A DNA stretch of 9,866 nucleotides. Origin: Oscillospiraceae bacterium. GTDB lineage: Bacteria; Bacillota; Clostridia; Oscillospirales; Ruminococcaceae. The stretch lies in contig WRIP01000034.1 in assembly GCA_009782665.1 (NCBI GenBank), positions 1-9,866 on the forward strand, written 5' to 3'. The notes under the pieces were generated by a model, which made no database searches, had not been told where the DNA came from, and worked only from the letters and a program-made list of their open reading frames with translations. Positions within the stretch are counted from its first letter, which is position 1, and every line of letters starts with the position of its first letter. Both the position numbers and the translations under genes were made by a program. This document shows positions 1-7,292 of the stretch, piece after piece.

Positions 1-3000
1 AACGACCGACTCTATGATAGTTCCTTCCGCTACAGACCTTCCGAATACTATAACGAGCATCATGAGTATGCACCATTGTATGATGAGATCACCTTCATCG
101 ATCTCGACGGTAACGAACTATATAAATATGTTAACCCTAAATCTACCAAGACCAACTATCCACTAAATTCCAAAAAGCAAAATGTTTCCGATCGGAACAA
201 CACATACGTTAAAGCCGAAACATATTTCGACCAACTGAAGAACTTAGCTGTCGGAGATATCTATGTCTCTGACGTCATCGGTGCATATGTCGGCACTAAC
301 TATATCGGGATGTATACCCCGGGTGTACTGAAGAATGTCCCTGAAACACATCCCAACCACGATAAACTACAACAAGTCGCACATATGTCGCAAGACGATT
401 TCATCGAAGCAGCAAAGAAGCAGGCATATGCGGGAAAGGAAAACCCGCTGGGTCAGCGCTTTGAGGGGATTATCCGATGGGCAACCCCAGTAACCGATAG
501 TTCCGGTAGGATAATCGGGTATGTGACGATGGCTCTCAACCATGACCATATCATGGAGTTTGTCGATAGTATTACCCCGATGATCGAGCGATACACCGAC
601 CTACCAAGTGCATATGAAGGCAACTACGCCTTCATATGGGACTATCAATGTCGCAGTATCTGTCATCCTAGACACCACTCTATAGTTGGATATAATCCTC
701 TGACCGGAGAAGCACAGGTACCCTGGCTTGAGGGAACCAATATGCTTGAAAGAGATTATGAGAACGGCGGGTTCCTAAAGGAAGAGTATGAACCCGGAAA
801 ATTCCGCACCATACCCATTCTGAACGCCGATGGGAATCCCCAACCTGCAACCGATACCCCCTACTACTTATGGTACAACAGCGGCGGAGCCGAATGGCTG
901 GCAGAAAACGTATCCTGGGACAATCTCAGTAACTCGGATGTCGGTACTAGCTGGGGTGAGTTCTATGAAAGATATAACCAGGACCGAGAGATTCTCCCTC
1001 AGTTCGGAGAACGCAAGGTAACCGACAGCGATGGTAATATCGTAACCGATGGGTTTGGTAACGAGATCCTCGACTATCAGTCGAGAGACAAAACACCTGC
1101 AGCTGCACTTACTAAAGCCGGTTTTGTGGGTCTTGACGGTCGCTATCTAAACAACGCACCACAGTGTACAGGTTGGATGAACCTCACCGAGGACGGTGGA
1201 TCCGGTTCCTTCTATATCCTCTGGAGCGGAATATATAAGCCGACCACTGCCGGTGCAATCCCCTACTATACCGGTCAGTATGCACCAGAGCAACAGGGTG
1301 GATCAAAACGCGGGTTTGCCATAGTTACCATCGGAGCCGGTATTGAGGACTTCACCGCTCCTGCACGTGTTATGGAAGCAGCTCTTGAAGGTGCCATCGA
1401 CAGCAACATGCTCAAGAACAGTATCCAACTTATCGTAACCACCGCACTTCTGGTTGCTATCGTCATACTGATGGCTATGCTTCTCTCTTCATATCTAACC
1501 GATAACATTAAACTGCTCATCGACGGTCTGTCACGTTTCCGTCACGGGCAACGACAGGTACGATTACGCTCTGACATCAAAGATGAGTTTGGTACACTCG
1601 CTAACTCCTTCGACGAGATGGCAGACAGTATCGAGGACAGTATTAACGAACCCCTGTCCATCATCGATATGGACCATAAGGTCATATACATGAATAATAA
1701 TGCACTCAATATACTGGGTATGAATCTGGATGATGTAGTGGGGCTTTCATATAATGAGACTAGTGTCTATCCTCCCGATTCCAATACCGATCCGGTAGTT
1801 GCCTTACATGAAGGCAGAGAGGCTGATGTACTCTATCAGGCAGATAACGAAATGTACCTCAGAGGTTCCGCCAACTATCTCTTAGATCAGGATGGCAACA
1901 AGATTGGGTATATCATCCTGTCCAGCGATGTTACCGAAATCGAAATCGCCCGACAACGTGCTGAACAGGCAAGCCAGGCTAAGAGTAATTTCTTGGCTAA
2001 TATGTCTCATGAAATTAGGACACCTATGAATGCCATAATCGGTATGTCATCAATAGGTGCTTCAGCTCCCGATATAGAGAAAAAGGACTATGCTATACAT
2101 AAGATACAGGACGCGTCAAAGCATCTGTTAAGTGTCATAAACGATGTTTTGGATATGTCTAAGATAGAAGCTAATAAGTTCAGCCTTTCTGTTACCGAGT
2201 TCATGTTTGAGAAGATGTTCCAGCGGGTAGTGGATGTTATCAACTTCAGAGTGGATGACAAGAAGCAGAAGCTGACGGTTCACCTTTCAAGTGACATACC
2301 TCAGATGCTCATAGGTGATGAACAGCGTCTTGCTCAGGTTATCTCAAATATACTGACCAATGCAGTGAAGTTCACTGCAGAAGGAGGATCCATTCATCTG
2401 AATGCTGAACTCCAATCAGAAGAAAATGGTATATGCACACTGTTGATATCAATCAGTGATAACGGTATCGGTATCAGCGAAGAACAGAAGAACAGATTGT
2501 TTGGTGCTTTTGAACAGGCAGAAGCTTCAACCACCAGAAAATACGGCGGTACCGGTTTAGGTCTAGTCATATCGAAAAACATCGTTGAGATGATGAACGG
2601 TGAGATATGGGTCGAATCGGAGATTGGAAAAGGTTCTACCTTCAGTTTCACCGTATGTTTAGCACACGGTACTGATGAACCCGAAGAGATAACAAAGGGT
2701 TGTTCGAAATACGCTAATATGCGTATGCTTGCGGTTGACAGCGATCCCGATGTACTAAGCTTCTTTAGCAAAACCGCACAGACGATAGGGGTGGTATGCG
2801 ATACCGCGCCGAGTGGTTTGGAAGCACTCTCGTTGTTAGCTAAACACGGTCCATACAACATACTATTCGTGAACTGGGAACTACCGGACATGAACGGTAT
2901 CGAGTTTGCCCGTTCCATAAGTGATTCTACAACCGAGCATTGTGTTGTGCTGATGATCTCGGTTACCGAATGGAACGAAATACAGGAAAGTGCAATAGAA

Positions 3001-3507
3001 GCGGGGATATCCTACTTCCTACCTAAACCATTATTCATGTCGGCGATTGTCGACTCGTTAAACGGATGTTTAGGGTTGGATGCAGCCACTGCTAAAGAAG
3101 TACAACCGGAAAAAACACTGGATTTAGGACAGTACACCATACTGTTGGCTGAAGACGTGGAGATTAATCGCGAGATTGTGCTAGCACTGCTCGAACCAAC
3201 TGGACTGACCTTTGATTGTGCAGAAAACGGTCTGATTGCAGTAGAAATGTTCACAGCTAACCCAACTAAGTATGACATGATATTCATGGATCTGCAGATG
3301 CCTGAGATGGATGGATACGATGCCACCCGGAAAATACGTGCATCCGGTTTAGGCAACTCGGCCGAGATTCCCATCGTTGCAATGACTGCCAATGTCTTCA
3401 AGGAAGATATTGAAAACTGTATTGCAGCGGGCATGAATGGTCATCTAGGAAAACCGTTAGACTTCGATGAAGTCCTTGCCACCCTCGAAGAGTATCTCAG
3501 CAGTTGA
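1..3507 (+). CDS. Hybrid sensor histidine kinase, dCache-TM-HAMP-PAS-HisKA-HATPase-REC-REC (5' end outside window)
   Basis: The frame is open from base 1, so the start and first membrane helix lie to the left; 1168 residues are visible. The first ~470 residues look extracytoplasmic and Cache-like (IWDY and CHPRHH near nt 636-680; PVTDSSGRIIGYV near nt 490). One membrane helix follows at nt ~1417-1491, then HAMP (~1492-1650), PAS (~1648-1950), HisKA (~1984-2184) with phospho-accepting His at nt 2008 in MSHEIRTP, and HATPase (~2308-2661) with NAVKFT, DNGIGI and GTGLGL boxes. REC1 (~2716-3075) has Asn (codon 2872-2874) where the phospho-acceptor Asp should be. REC2 (~3130-3500) is canonical: acidic ED, Asp at nt 3289 in MDLQMP, Lys in GKPLD. 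By family knowledge it would sense a small extracellular ligand and pass phosphate His to Asp to an HPt protein; the ligand is unknown. It is followed after 50 nt by a second hybrid kinase, probably in the same operon. Confidence 0.93.
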   Translation, partial: NDRLYDSSFRYRPSEYYNEHHEYAPLYDEITFIDLDGNELYKYVNPKSTKTNYPLNSKKQNVSDRNNTYVKAETYFDQLKNLAVGDIYVSDVIGAYVGTNYIGMYTPGVLKNVPETHPNHDKLQQVAHMSQDDFIEAAKKQAYAGKENPLGQRFEGIIRWATPVTDSSGRIIGYVTMALNHDHIMEFVDSITPMIERYTDLPSAYEGNYAFIWDYQCRSICHPRHHSIVGYNPLTGEAQVPWLEGTNMLERDYENGGFLKEEYEPGKFRTIPILNADGNPQPATDTPYYLWYNSGGAEWLAENVSWDNLSNSDVGTSWGEFYERYNQDREILPQFGERKVTDSDGNIVTDGFGNEILDYQSRDKTPAAALTKAGFVGLDGRYLNNAPQCTGWMNLTEDGGSGSFYILWSGIYKPTTAGAIPYYTGQYAPEQQGGSKRGFAIVTIGAGIEDFTAPARVMEAALEGAIDSNMLKNSIQLIVTTALLVAIVILMAMLLSSYLTDNIKLLIDGLSRFRHGQRQVRLRSDIKDEFGTLANSFDEMADSIEDSINEPLSIIDMDHKVIYMNNNALNILGMNLDDVVGLSYNETSVYPPDSNTDPVVALHEGREADVLYQADNEMYLRGSANYLLDQDGNKIGYIILSSDVTEIEIARQRAEQASQAKSNFLANMSHEIRTPMNAIIGMSSIGASAPDIEKKDYAIHKIQDASKHLLSVINDVLDMSKIEANKFSLSVTEFMFEKMFQRVVDVINFRVDDKKQKLTVHLSSDIPQMLIGDEQRLAQVISNILTNAVKFTAEGGSIHLNAELQSEENGICTLLISISDNGIGISEEQKNRLFGAFEQAEASTTRKYGGTGLGLVISKNIVEMMNGEIWVESEIGKGSTFSFTVCLAHGTDEPEEITKGCSKYANMRMLAVDSDPDVLSFFSKTAQTIGVVCDTAPSGLEALSLLAKHGPYNILFVNWELPDMNGIEFARSISDSTTEHCVVLMISVTEWNEIQESAIEAGISYFLPKPLFMSAIVDSLNGCLGLDAATAKEVQPEKTLDLGQYTILLAEDVEINREIVLALLEPTGLTFDCAENGLIAVEMFTANPTKYDMIFMDLQMPEMDGYDATRKIRASGLGNSAEIPIVAMTANVFKEDIENCIAAGMNGHLGKPLDFDEVLATLEEYLSS

Positions 3508-3544
3508 TATCTTGGGGTAGTACGAAATATTTCTCATCAATTGT

Positions 3545-3550
3545 AGGGAG
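3545..3550 (+). promoter_or_regulatory. Ribosome-binding site AGGGAG fixing the start of the second kinase
   Basis: AGGGAG lies 7 nt before ATG 3558. The same frame is open back to a TTG at 3504 overlapping the stop of the first kinase, but that codon has no such site. The protein starting at 3558 also opens with a short basic stretch and then a membrane helix, as expected. Confidence 0.75.
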
Positions 3551-3557
3551 TAAGCAT

Positions 3558-5831
3558 ATGGGACGATTTAGTTTCCTAAAAGAACATACAAAAACTATTA
3601 TCATATTAGCACTCTGTCTGTGTATACCGTTCATCACAATTTGGTATATCGCAAACAATGTGAATAACAATATTTTCTATGAGCAGAAAAAGGAAAGCTT
3701 ACTGTCCTTTGCAAAGGTACTTGATACCCAACTATCTGAAGGAGGTTATGAGGAGATACTAGCAAATGCCGGAATGCAGGATGCTTCACGTGAGCAGCAG
3801 ATAGAAGCACTCAACAAAGCTCTAGCTGAAGTAACTGACGAAGTAGCGCACTCCTCAGATGGACTGGGGGTTGGATTCTATTCCCGTAAACTGGACGCAA
3901 TACTCACCTACGGACCCTCAGTTGATTACCAACAGATGGTTGGTGTTTCAATAGCTGAAGACCATCCGGGACGTAGGGTTATGGAAACCGGGACTGCCGA
4001 TGTATCCATGGGTACTATGGTGCGCGGGAATATCATGAATGCTATGCAACCAATTATCCGAAATGGTGAGGTTATTGGATATATCTGGGCCAATAATCTT
4101 GTCTCGGAACTGGAGCAAACGTTAAGCACTACCTCTCGCACTATACTCATTCTGCTGGTGATATCCTATCTATTGATGCTAGTTATTATCATGATGTTCA
4201 TCAGAAAAATAGTCATGACCGAGGAGCGATATACAAAGGCTCTCACCGATGCGTTAGAGGAAGCTCAGTCCGCAACCCACTCCAAGAGCAGTTTCCTGTC
4301 GAGTATGAGTCACGAAATCCGCACTCCTATGAACGCCATCATAGGGATGACACAGATTGCTGCCAAAACTGATGATGTGACAAAACTTAAGTATTGCCTA
4401 GGTAATATAGAGAATTCATCTACCCATCTACTGGGTATCATCAATGATGTATTGGATATCTCAAAGATTGAAGCCGGTAAGCTAGAACTCGATTCTACAC
4501 CACTCAATATAGAGAAGATGCTCATCAAGGTGTGTAATCTCATGACAGAGCGTATAGAACTCAAGAACATTAAGTTTAATGTATCATTAGGTCGTGATAT
4601 GCGGATGCACTTTATCGGAGATGAGCTCAGACTCTCTCAGGTTATCACCAATCTACTATCAAATGCTGTAAAGTTCACTCCTGCTGGCGGATCCATTACC
4701 CTTTCGTCAGAAGAGATAGCTGCCGAAGATAACTACAGTATACTGAGATTCTCGGTTGAGGACACCGGTATCGGGATGACTAAGGAACAGATAAACAGCA
4801 TCTTCACCGCTTTTCAACAGGCGGAGATAAGCACCACCCGTCGGTTCGGCGGTACCGGTCTTGGTCTTGCTATCTCCAAAAATATAGTCGAGAGCATGGG
4901 CGGAAAAATTTGGGTAGAGTCGGTTGTCGATGAAGGTTCTACCTTCATCTTCGAGATCAAACTGGAGCGTCAACAACAACAGAATAATGCGGTCATATTC
5001 GGAAATATTAAGCCGTCAGATATACGTCTATTGATAGTAGATCCCGATCTTGAGGAGCGAGAATACTTTAGATCAATTATCACGAAGTTCGGCATGGTTG
5101 CCGATGAAGTCGACACATTATCTTCTGCGATTGATTTTGCGATGAATGCCAGCGCTGCACACCAACCGTATGATGTCGTGTTTTGTGACTATTCACTGGC
5201 AACCGACAGCAATATCGAGTTAATTCGCAACTCAAGCTTTTCCATAACCAACAATAATGTGGTGATGATGACCACCTTTATCGACTGGAACAAGATTGAG
5301 GATTCCTTGTTCAGTATTGGAATCAGTAGATTTATACCTAAACCTTTGTTTCCTTCCTCTATCCTTAACTCCATCAACGAGATTGTGAGCAACAATGCAA
5401 AGAGTGTAGATATCTCTTCTGGTAGCTCCAACCAACTGCCAGACTTCTCAAGATATCGGGTATTGGTAGCAGAAGATATTGAAATAAACCGAGAGATAGC
5501 TATTGCATTACTAGAAGACACACATATTAATATCGACTGTGCTGAAGACGGGCAGCAGGCACTCGAAATGTTCAATGCCAACCAAACAGGGTACGATATC
5601 ATTCTTATGGATCTGCAGATGCCGGTCATGGACGGATTGGAATCTACTCGTCAGATTCGGGCATTAGCTACACCTGAAGCTTTATCCATCCCCATTGTGG
5701 CTATGACCGCAAATGCATTTGCGGAGGATATTGCCGAATGCAAAAAGGCCGGTATGACCGACCATATTGGGAAACCTCTTGATGCAGATCTATTTGTTGA
5801 AAAACTAGCTGCCTATCTGATCGGGAAATGA
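3558..5831 (+). CDS. Hybrid sensor histidine kinase, TM-sensor-TM-HisKA-HATPase-REC-REC
   Basis: 757 residues, complete. Helix 1 is at residues ~13-33 and helix 2 at ~196-216, enclosing a ~160-residue extracytoplasmic domain of single-Cache size; it contains VGFYSRKLDAIL and, near its end, PIIRNGEVIGYIWAN, a Cache-like closing strand pair. I do not recognise the ligand. No HAMP or PAS separates helix 2 from HisKA. The phospho-accepting His is residue 252 (nt 4311) in MSHEIRTP. HATPase (~354-470) has NAVKFT, DTGIGM and GTGLGL. REC1 (~484-610) keeps Asp544 (nt 5187) but has VDPD in place of the usual acidic pair and lacks the Pro of the MP motif. REC2 (~625-757) is canonical, with Asp685 (nt 5610) in MDLQMP and Lys in GKPLD. 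The cytoplasmic half is clearly paralogous to the upstream kinase. No HPt or DNA-binding output is attached, so signalling must continue through a partner outside the window. A terminator follows 23 nt after the stop. Confidence 0.93.
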   Translation: MGRFSFLKEHTKTIIILALCLCIPFITIWYIANNVNNNIFYEQKKESLLSFAKVLDTQLSEGGYEEILANAGMQDASREQQIEALNKALAEVTDEVAHSSDGLGVGFYSRKLDAILTYGPSVDYQQMVGVSIAEDHPGRRVMETGTADVSMGTMVRGNIMNAMQPIIRNGEVIGYIWANNLVSELEQTLSTTSRTILILLVISYLLMLVIIMMFIRKIVMTEERYTKALTDALEEAQSATHSKSSFLSSMSHEIRTPMNAIIGMTQIAAKTDDVTKLKYCLGNIENSSTHLLGIINDVLDISKIEAGKLELDSTPLNIEKMLIKVCNLMTERIELKNIKFNVSLGRDMRMHFIGDELRLSQVITNLLSNAVKFTPAGGSITLSSEEIAAEDNYSILRFSVEDTGIGMTKEQINSIFTAFQQAEISTTRRFGGTGLGLAISKNIVESMGGKIWVESVVDEGSTFIFEIKLERQQQQNNAVIFGNIKPSDIRLLIVDPDLEEREYFRSIITKFGMVADEVDTLSSAIDFAMNASAAHQPYDVVFCDYSLATDSNIELIRNSSFSITNNNVVMMTTFIDWNKIEDSLFSIGISRFIPKPLFPSSILNSINEIVSNNAKSVDISSGSSNQLPDFSRYRVLVAEDIEINREIAIALLEDTHINIDCAEDGQQALEMFNANQTGYDIILMDLQMPVMDGLESTRQIRALATPEALSIPIVAMTANAFAEDIAECKKAGMTDHIGKPLDADLFVEKLAAYLIGK

Positions 5832-5854
5832 ACCACATATTAACGTAGATCTAT

Positions 5855-5891
5855 AAAACCGGTGGCATATGTCTATCCGGTTTTTTGTTTT
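5855..5891 (+). terminator. Intrinsic terminator of the kinase operon
   Basis: Perfect 8-bp stem AAAACCGG (5855-5862) / CCGGTTTT (5877-5884) with a 14-nt loop, running into TTTTTTGTTTT. It begins 23 nt after the stop of the second kinase. Confidence 0.85.
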
Positions 5892-5892
5892 A

Positions 5893-6056
5893 CTAGAATG
5901 ACCTGTCATCGGGTTCTTTGATTGCTTCGGTCAATGCACGTAAAAACATCAGATTGTCAGACTCTTTAGGACACCGTTACACTGTTGCAAGATTACCTCT
6001 TTTGTTTTTGCCTTGCTGGTAGTATCCATAAAAAGTGTCTGAGAGAAACCCTGCAT
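5893..6056 (-). pseudogene. Possible remnant of a small unidentified gene, split by a frameshift
   Basis: Two short minus-strand frames abut. The upstream one (6056 down to 5949, 35 residues, starting MQGFSQTLF) looks protein-like up to QQCNGVLK and then hits a stop. A one-base shift near 5960 continues as ESDNLMFLRALTEAIKEP and ends at TAG 5893-5895; this second frame also has its own ATG at 5947-5949. Joined, they give a ~50-residue helical, charged tail. I do not recognise the family. The stop lies 2 nt beyond the kinase terminator, so the genes would have been convergent. It could also be chance reading in non-coding DNA. Confidence 0.25.
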
Positions 6057-6413
6057 TAATGCGAAAACTAAATTTATTCTTATGACAATGGATCTTATTA
6101 TGAAAGCAAACGAAGTATACTACCGTTATTATCCTGATCTAATCTTAGAACTTCTTTTGTGTTTTCTCCGGGTCTCTTTACAATAAGCTCTTACAGGAAT
6201 AACCAGCAGAGTGAGTTTTCAATATTTTTCTCCTTTACTTTGTCGACTCTATCTTCTTATCTCAGTGTGAATTGTAAAGATAACTGATAAACAATGTTAT
6301 AAGGTGATATTTGTTATCGCAAATCCCTGTAATCTGTCGAGAATTCAATGAGATTTTAGTCATATACAACGTTTTCATATGATTGACTTACGAAACACTC
6401 AAACCCTAGTGAC
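6057..6413. other. Gene-poor stretch with no supported feature
   Basis: About 350 bp, AT-rich, with no convincing gene on either strand. A 34-codon plus-strand frame (6082-6186, MTMDLIMKANEVYY...) has no clear ribosome-binding site and no family resemblance I trust. On the minus strand AAAGGAG (6230-6236) sits 7 nt before a TTG at 6220-6222, but that frame closes after 14 codons; it might be the start of the decayed gene ending at 5893. An imperfect inverted repeat (GATAAACAA 6286-6294 / TTGTTATC 6311-6318) is present. TTGACT at 6383-6388 could be a -35 box for the antitoxin, but its -10 partner is weak. The stretch reads like decayed coding DNA plus a promoter region. Confidence 0.4.
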
Positions 6414-6447
6414 TTCACACATAATATTGTGAAAATATTACACAATA
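6414..6447 (+). promoter_or_regulatory. Operator-like overlapping inverted repeats upstream of vapB
   Basis: Two overlapping palindromes share a centre arm: TTCACA (6414-6419) / TGTGAA (6428-6433), and the perfect 7-bp pair TATTGTG (6425-6431) / CACAATA (6441-6447). This yields alternating CACA, TGTG, CACA half-sites about 12-13 bp apart, ending 17 nt before the antitoxin ATG. VapB antitoxins with ribbon-helix-helix domains usually bind such repeats to repress their own operon; binding here is inferred. Confidence 0.6.
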
Positions 6448-6464
6448 GTAAGGAAGCGAATTAT

Positions 6465-6668
6465 ATGGCAACGAACCTATCCATTGACACCTATCTCCTG
6501 GAAACTGCACTGAAAACAGGTGGATTGAAAACCAAAAGAGAGACTGTTAACCTCGCGCTAAAGGAATTTATCCAAAGACGCAAATCCGCGGATATCTTAT
6601 CTCTTTTCGGAACCATCGAGTATGACACAGACTACGATTATAAAGAAGCGAGACGTCGGGAGGTATGA
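6465..6668 (+). CDS. vapB: VapB-type antitoxin (ribbon-helix-helix, DUF2191-like)
   Basis: 67 residues. The N-terminal ~40 residues (MATNLSIDTYLLETAL, then TKRETVNLALKEFIQRRK) match the beta-strand and two-helix ribbon-helix-helix pattern of VapB antitoxins. The C-terminal part (ILSLFGTIEYDTDYDY, then ARRRE) is the acidic, aromatic tail that normally wraps the PIN toxin. ATG 6465 is chosen because AAGGAAG lies 7 nt upstream and the family begins here; an in-frame GTG at 6429 would add 12 residues that lie inside the operator. The stop overlaps the toxin start as ATGA (6665-6668), the usual translationally coupled antitoxin-toxin arrangement. The normal role is to neutralise VapC and repress the operon. 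The gene looks intact, although its toxin is frameshifted. Confidence 0.88.
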   Translation: MATNLSIDTYLLETALKTGGLKTKRETVNLALKEFIQRRKSADILSLFGTIEYDTDYDYKEARRREV

Positions 6669-7058
6669 AAGTTTTAGCTGATGCCTCGGTCTGGTCCCTT
6701 GCGTTACGGCGTAATGAACAAAACGAGATTAACAGAACACTGACTAGTCTGATCAAGGAATCACTGGTCGTGATGATAGGACCTGTGCGTCAGGAACTGC
6801 TGTCAGGCATACCGGACAGGGCTGCTTTTTAATAAACTGAAATCTTACCTGTGCGTCTTTGAGGATCTTCCGATCACCACCAAAGACCATGAAACTGCTG
6901 CGGAATATTTCAACATATGCCGCAAGAACGGCGTACAGTGTTCGCATACAGACTTCCTCATTTGCGCGGTCGCCTTCAATTACAACTTGCTGGTGTTCAC
7001 TACGGATCATGACTTCCAACACTATGCGAAGCACCTACCGGTCCGTCTCTTAACGTAG
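6665..7058 (+). pseudogene. vapC: VapC-type PIN-domain toxin, broken by a single-base frameshift
   Basis: From ATG 6665 the frame reads MKVLADASVWSLALRR, then VRQELLSGIPDRAAF, and stops at TAA 6830-6832 after 55 residues. Dropping one T from the T5 run at 6826-6830 restores one 130-residue frame ending at TAG 7056-7058, a normal VapC length. In the repaired protein the four PIN acidic residues are present: Asp6, Glu44, Asp96 (in SHTDFLI) and Asp114 (in FTTDHDF). VapC proteins are Mg-dependent RNases that usually cut tRNA or rRNA and are held inactive by VapB. As sequenced, the product would lack half the active site and should be inactive. The clean repair and lack of other lesions suggest a very recent mutation, a sequencing error in the homopolymer, or slippage. 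Confidence 0.85.
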
Positions 7059-7117
7059 GACCTCCAGTAGTAAAACCGATTGAACCAGTAGCGCCCGCTG
7101 TTTCAACAGAGGGTTGA
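7058..7117 (+). other. Short Pro/Val-rich reading frame, possible tail of a deleted gene
   Basis: A frame differing from the repaired vapC frame reads GPPVVKPIEPVAPAVSTEG and stops at TGA 7115-7117, 8 nt before a strong terminator stem. It has no start or ribosome-binding site of its own. Its composition resembles the low-complexity C-terminal tail of a real protein, and stop-then-terminator spacing is natural. The proposal that vapBC replaced the body of an older gene is inference; chance is quite possible. Confidence 0.2.
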
Positions 7118-7125
7118 ATTTCAAG

Positions 7126-7160
7126 AAACGACCGTCCGAAGGAAAAAAAGGTCGTTTTTT
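7126..7160 (+). terminator. Intrinsic terminator downstream of vapBC
   Basis: Perfect 8-bp stem AAACGACC (7126-7133) / GGTCGTTT (7150-7157) with a 16-nt loop, then T to 7160. It lies 67 nt beyond the vapC stop. Confidence 0.8.
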
Positions 7161-7193
7161 AGATATGCCATTGGCTGGCATTGCCTGCTGACC

Positions 7194-7221
7194 TTGAGCT
7201 TTCCATAGCTCAACGTTTTTT
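7194..7221 (+). terminator. Second rightward terminator-like hairpin
   Basis: Perfect 7-bp stem TTGAGCT (7194-7200) / AGCTCAA (7207-7213), 6-nt loop, then CG and six T residues (7216-7221). It may back up the hairpin at 7126 and protect the convergent dehydrogenase gene from read-through. On the minus strand no T tract follows, so it is not an obvious terminator for that gene. Confidence 0.55.
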
Positions 7222-7292
7222 AGAATACTCAAGCTAATAGGTAGAGTTTTTCATAAGCTGACCTGAACGGATACTGCTCAGTTATCGGTATA

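Noticed and set aside
2394..2918. 174-residue minus-strand frame inside kinase 1
   Set aside because: It lies wholly antisense to conserved HATPase and receiver coding sequence and has no recognisable domain.
3504..3557. TTG start for kinase 2 overlapping the stop of kinase 1
   Set aside because: It has no ribosome-binding site and would place 18 polar residues before the first helix; ATG 3558 has AGGGAG at ideal spacing.
6279..6318. Imperfect GATAA/TTATC inverted repeat as an insertion-sequence end or terminator
   Set aside because: The stem is short with a bulge, there is no T tract, and no transposase or target duplication is visible.
7050..7232. 60-residue minus-strand reading frame downstream of vapC
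   Set aside because: It spans both terminator hairpins and has no recognisable domain; the frame is probably chance.
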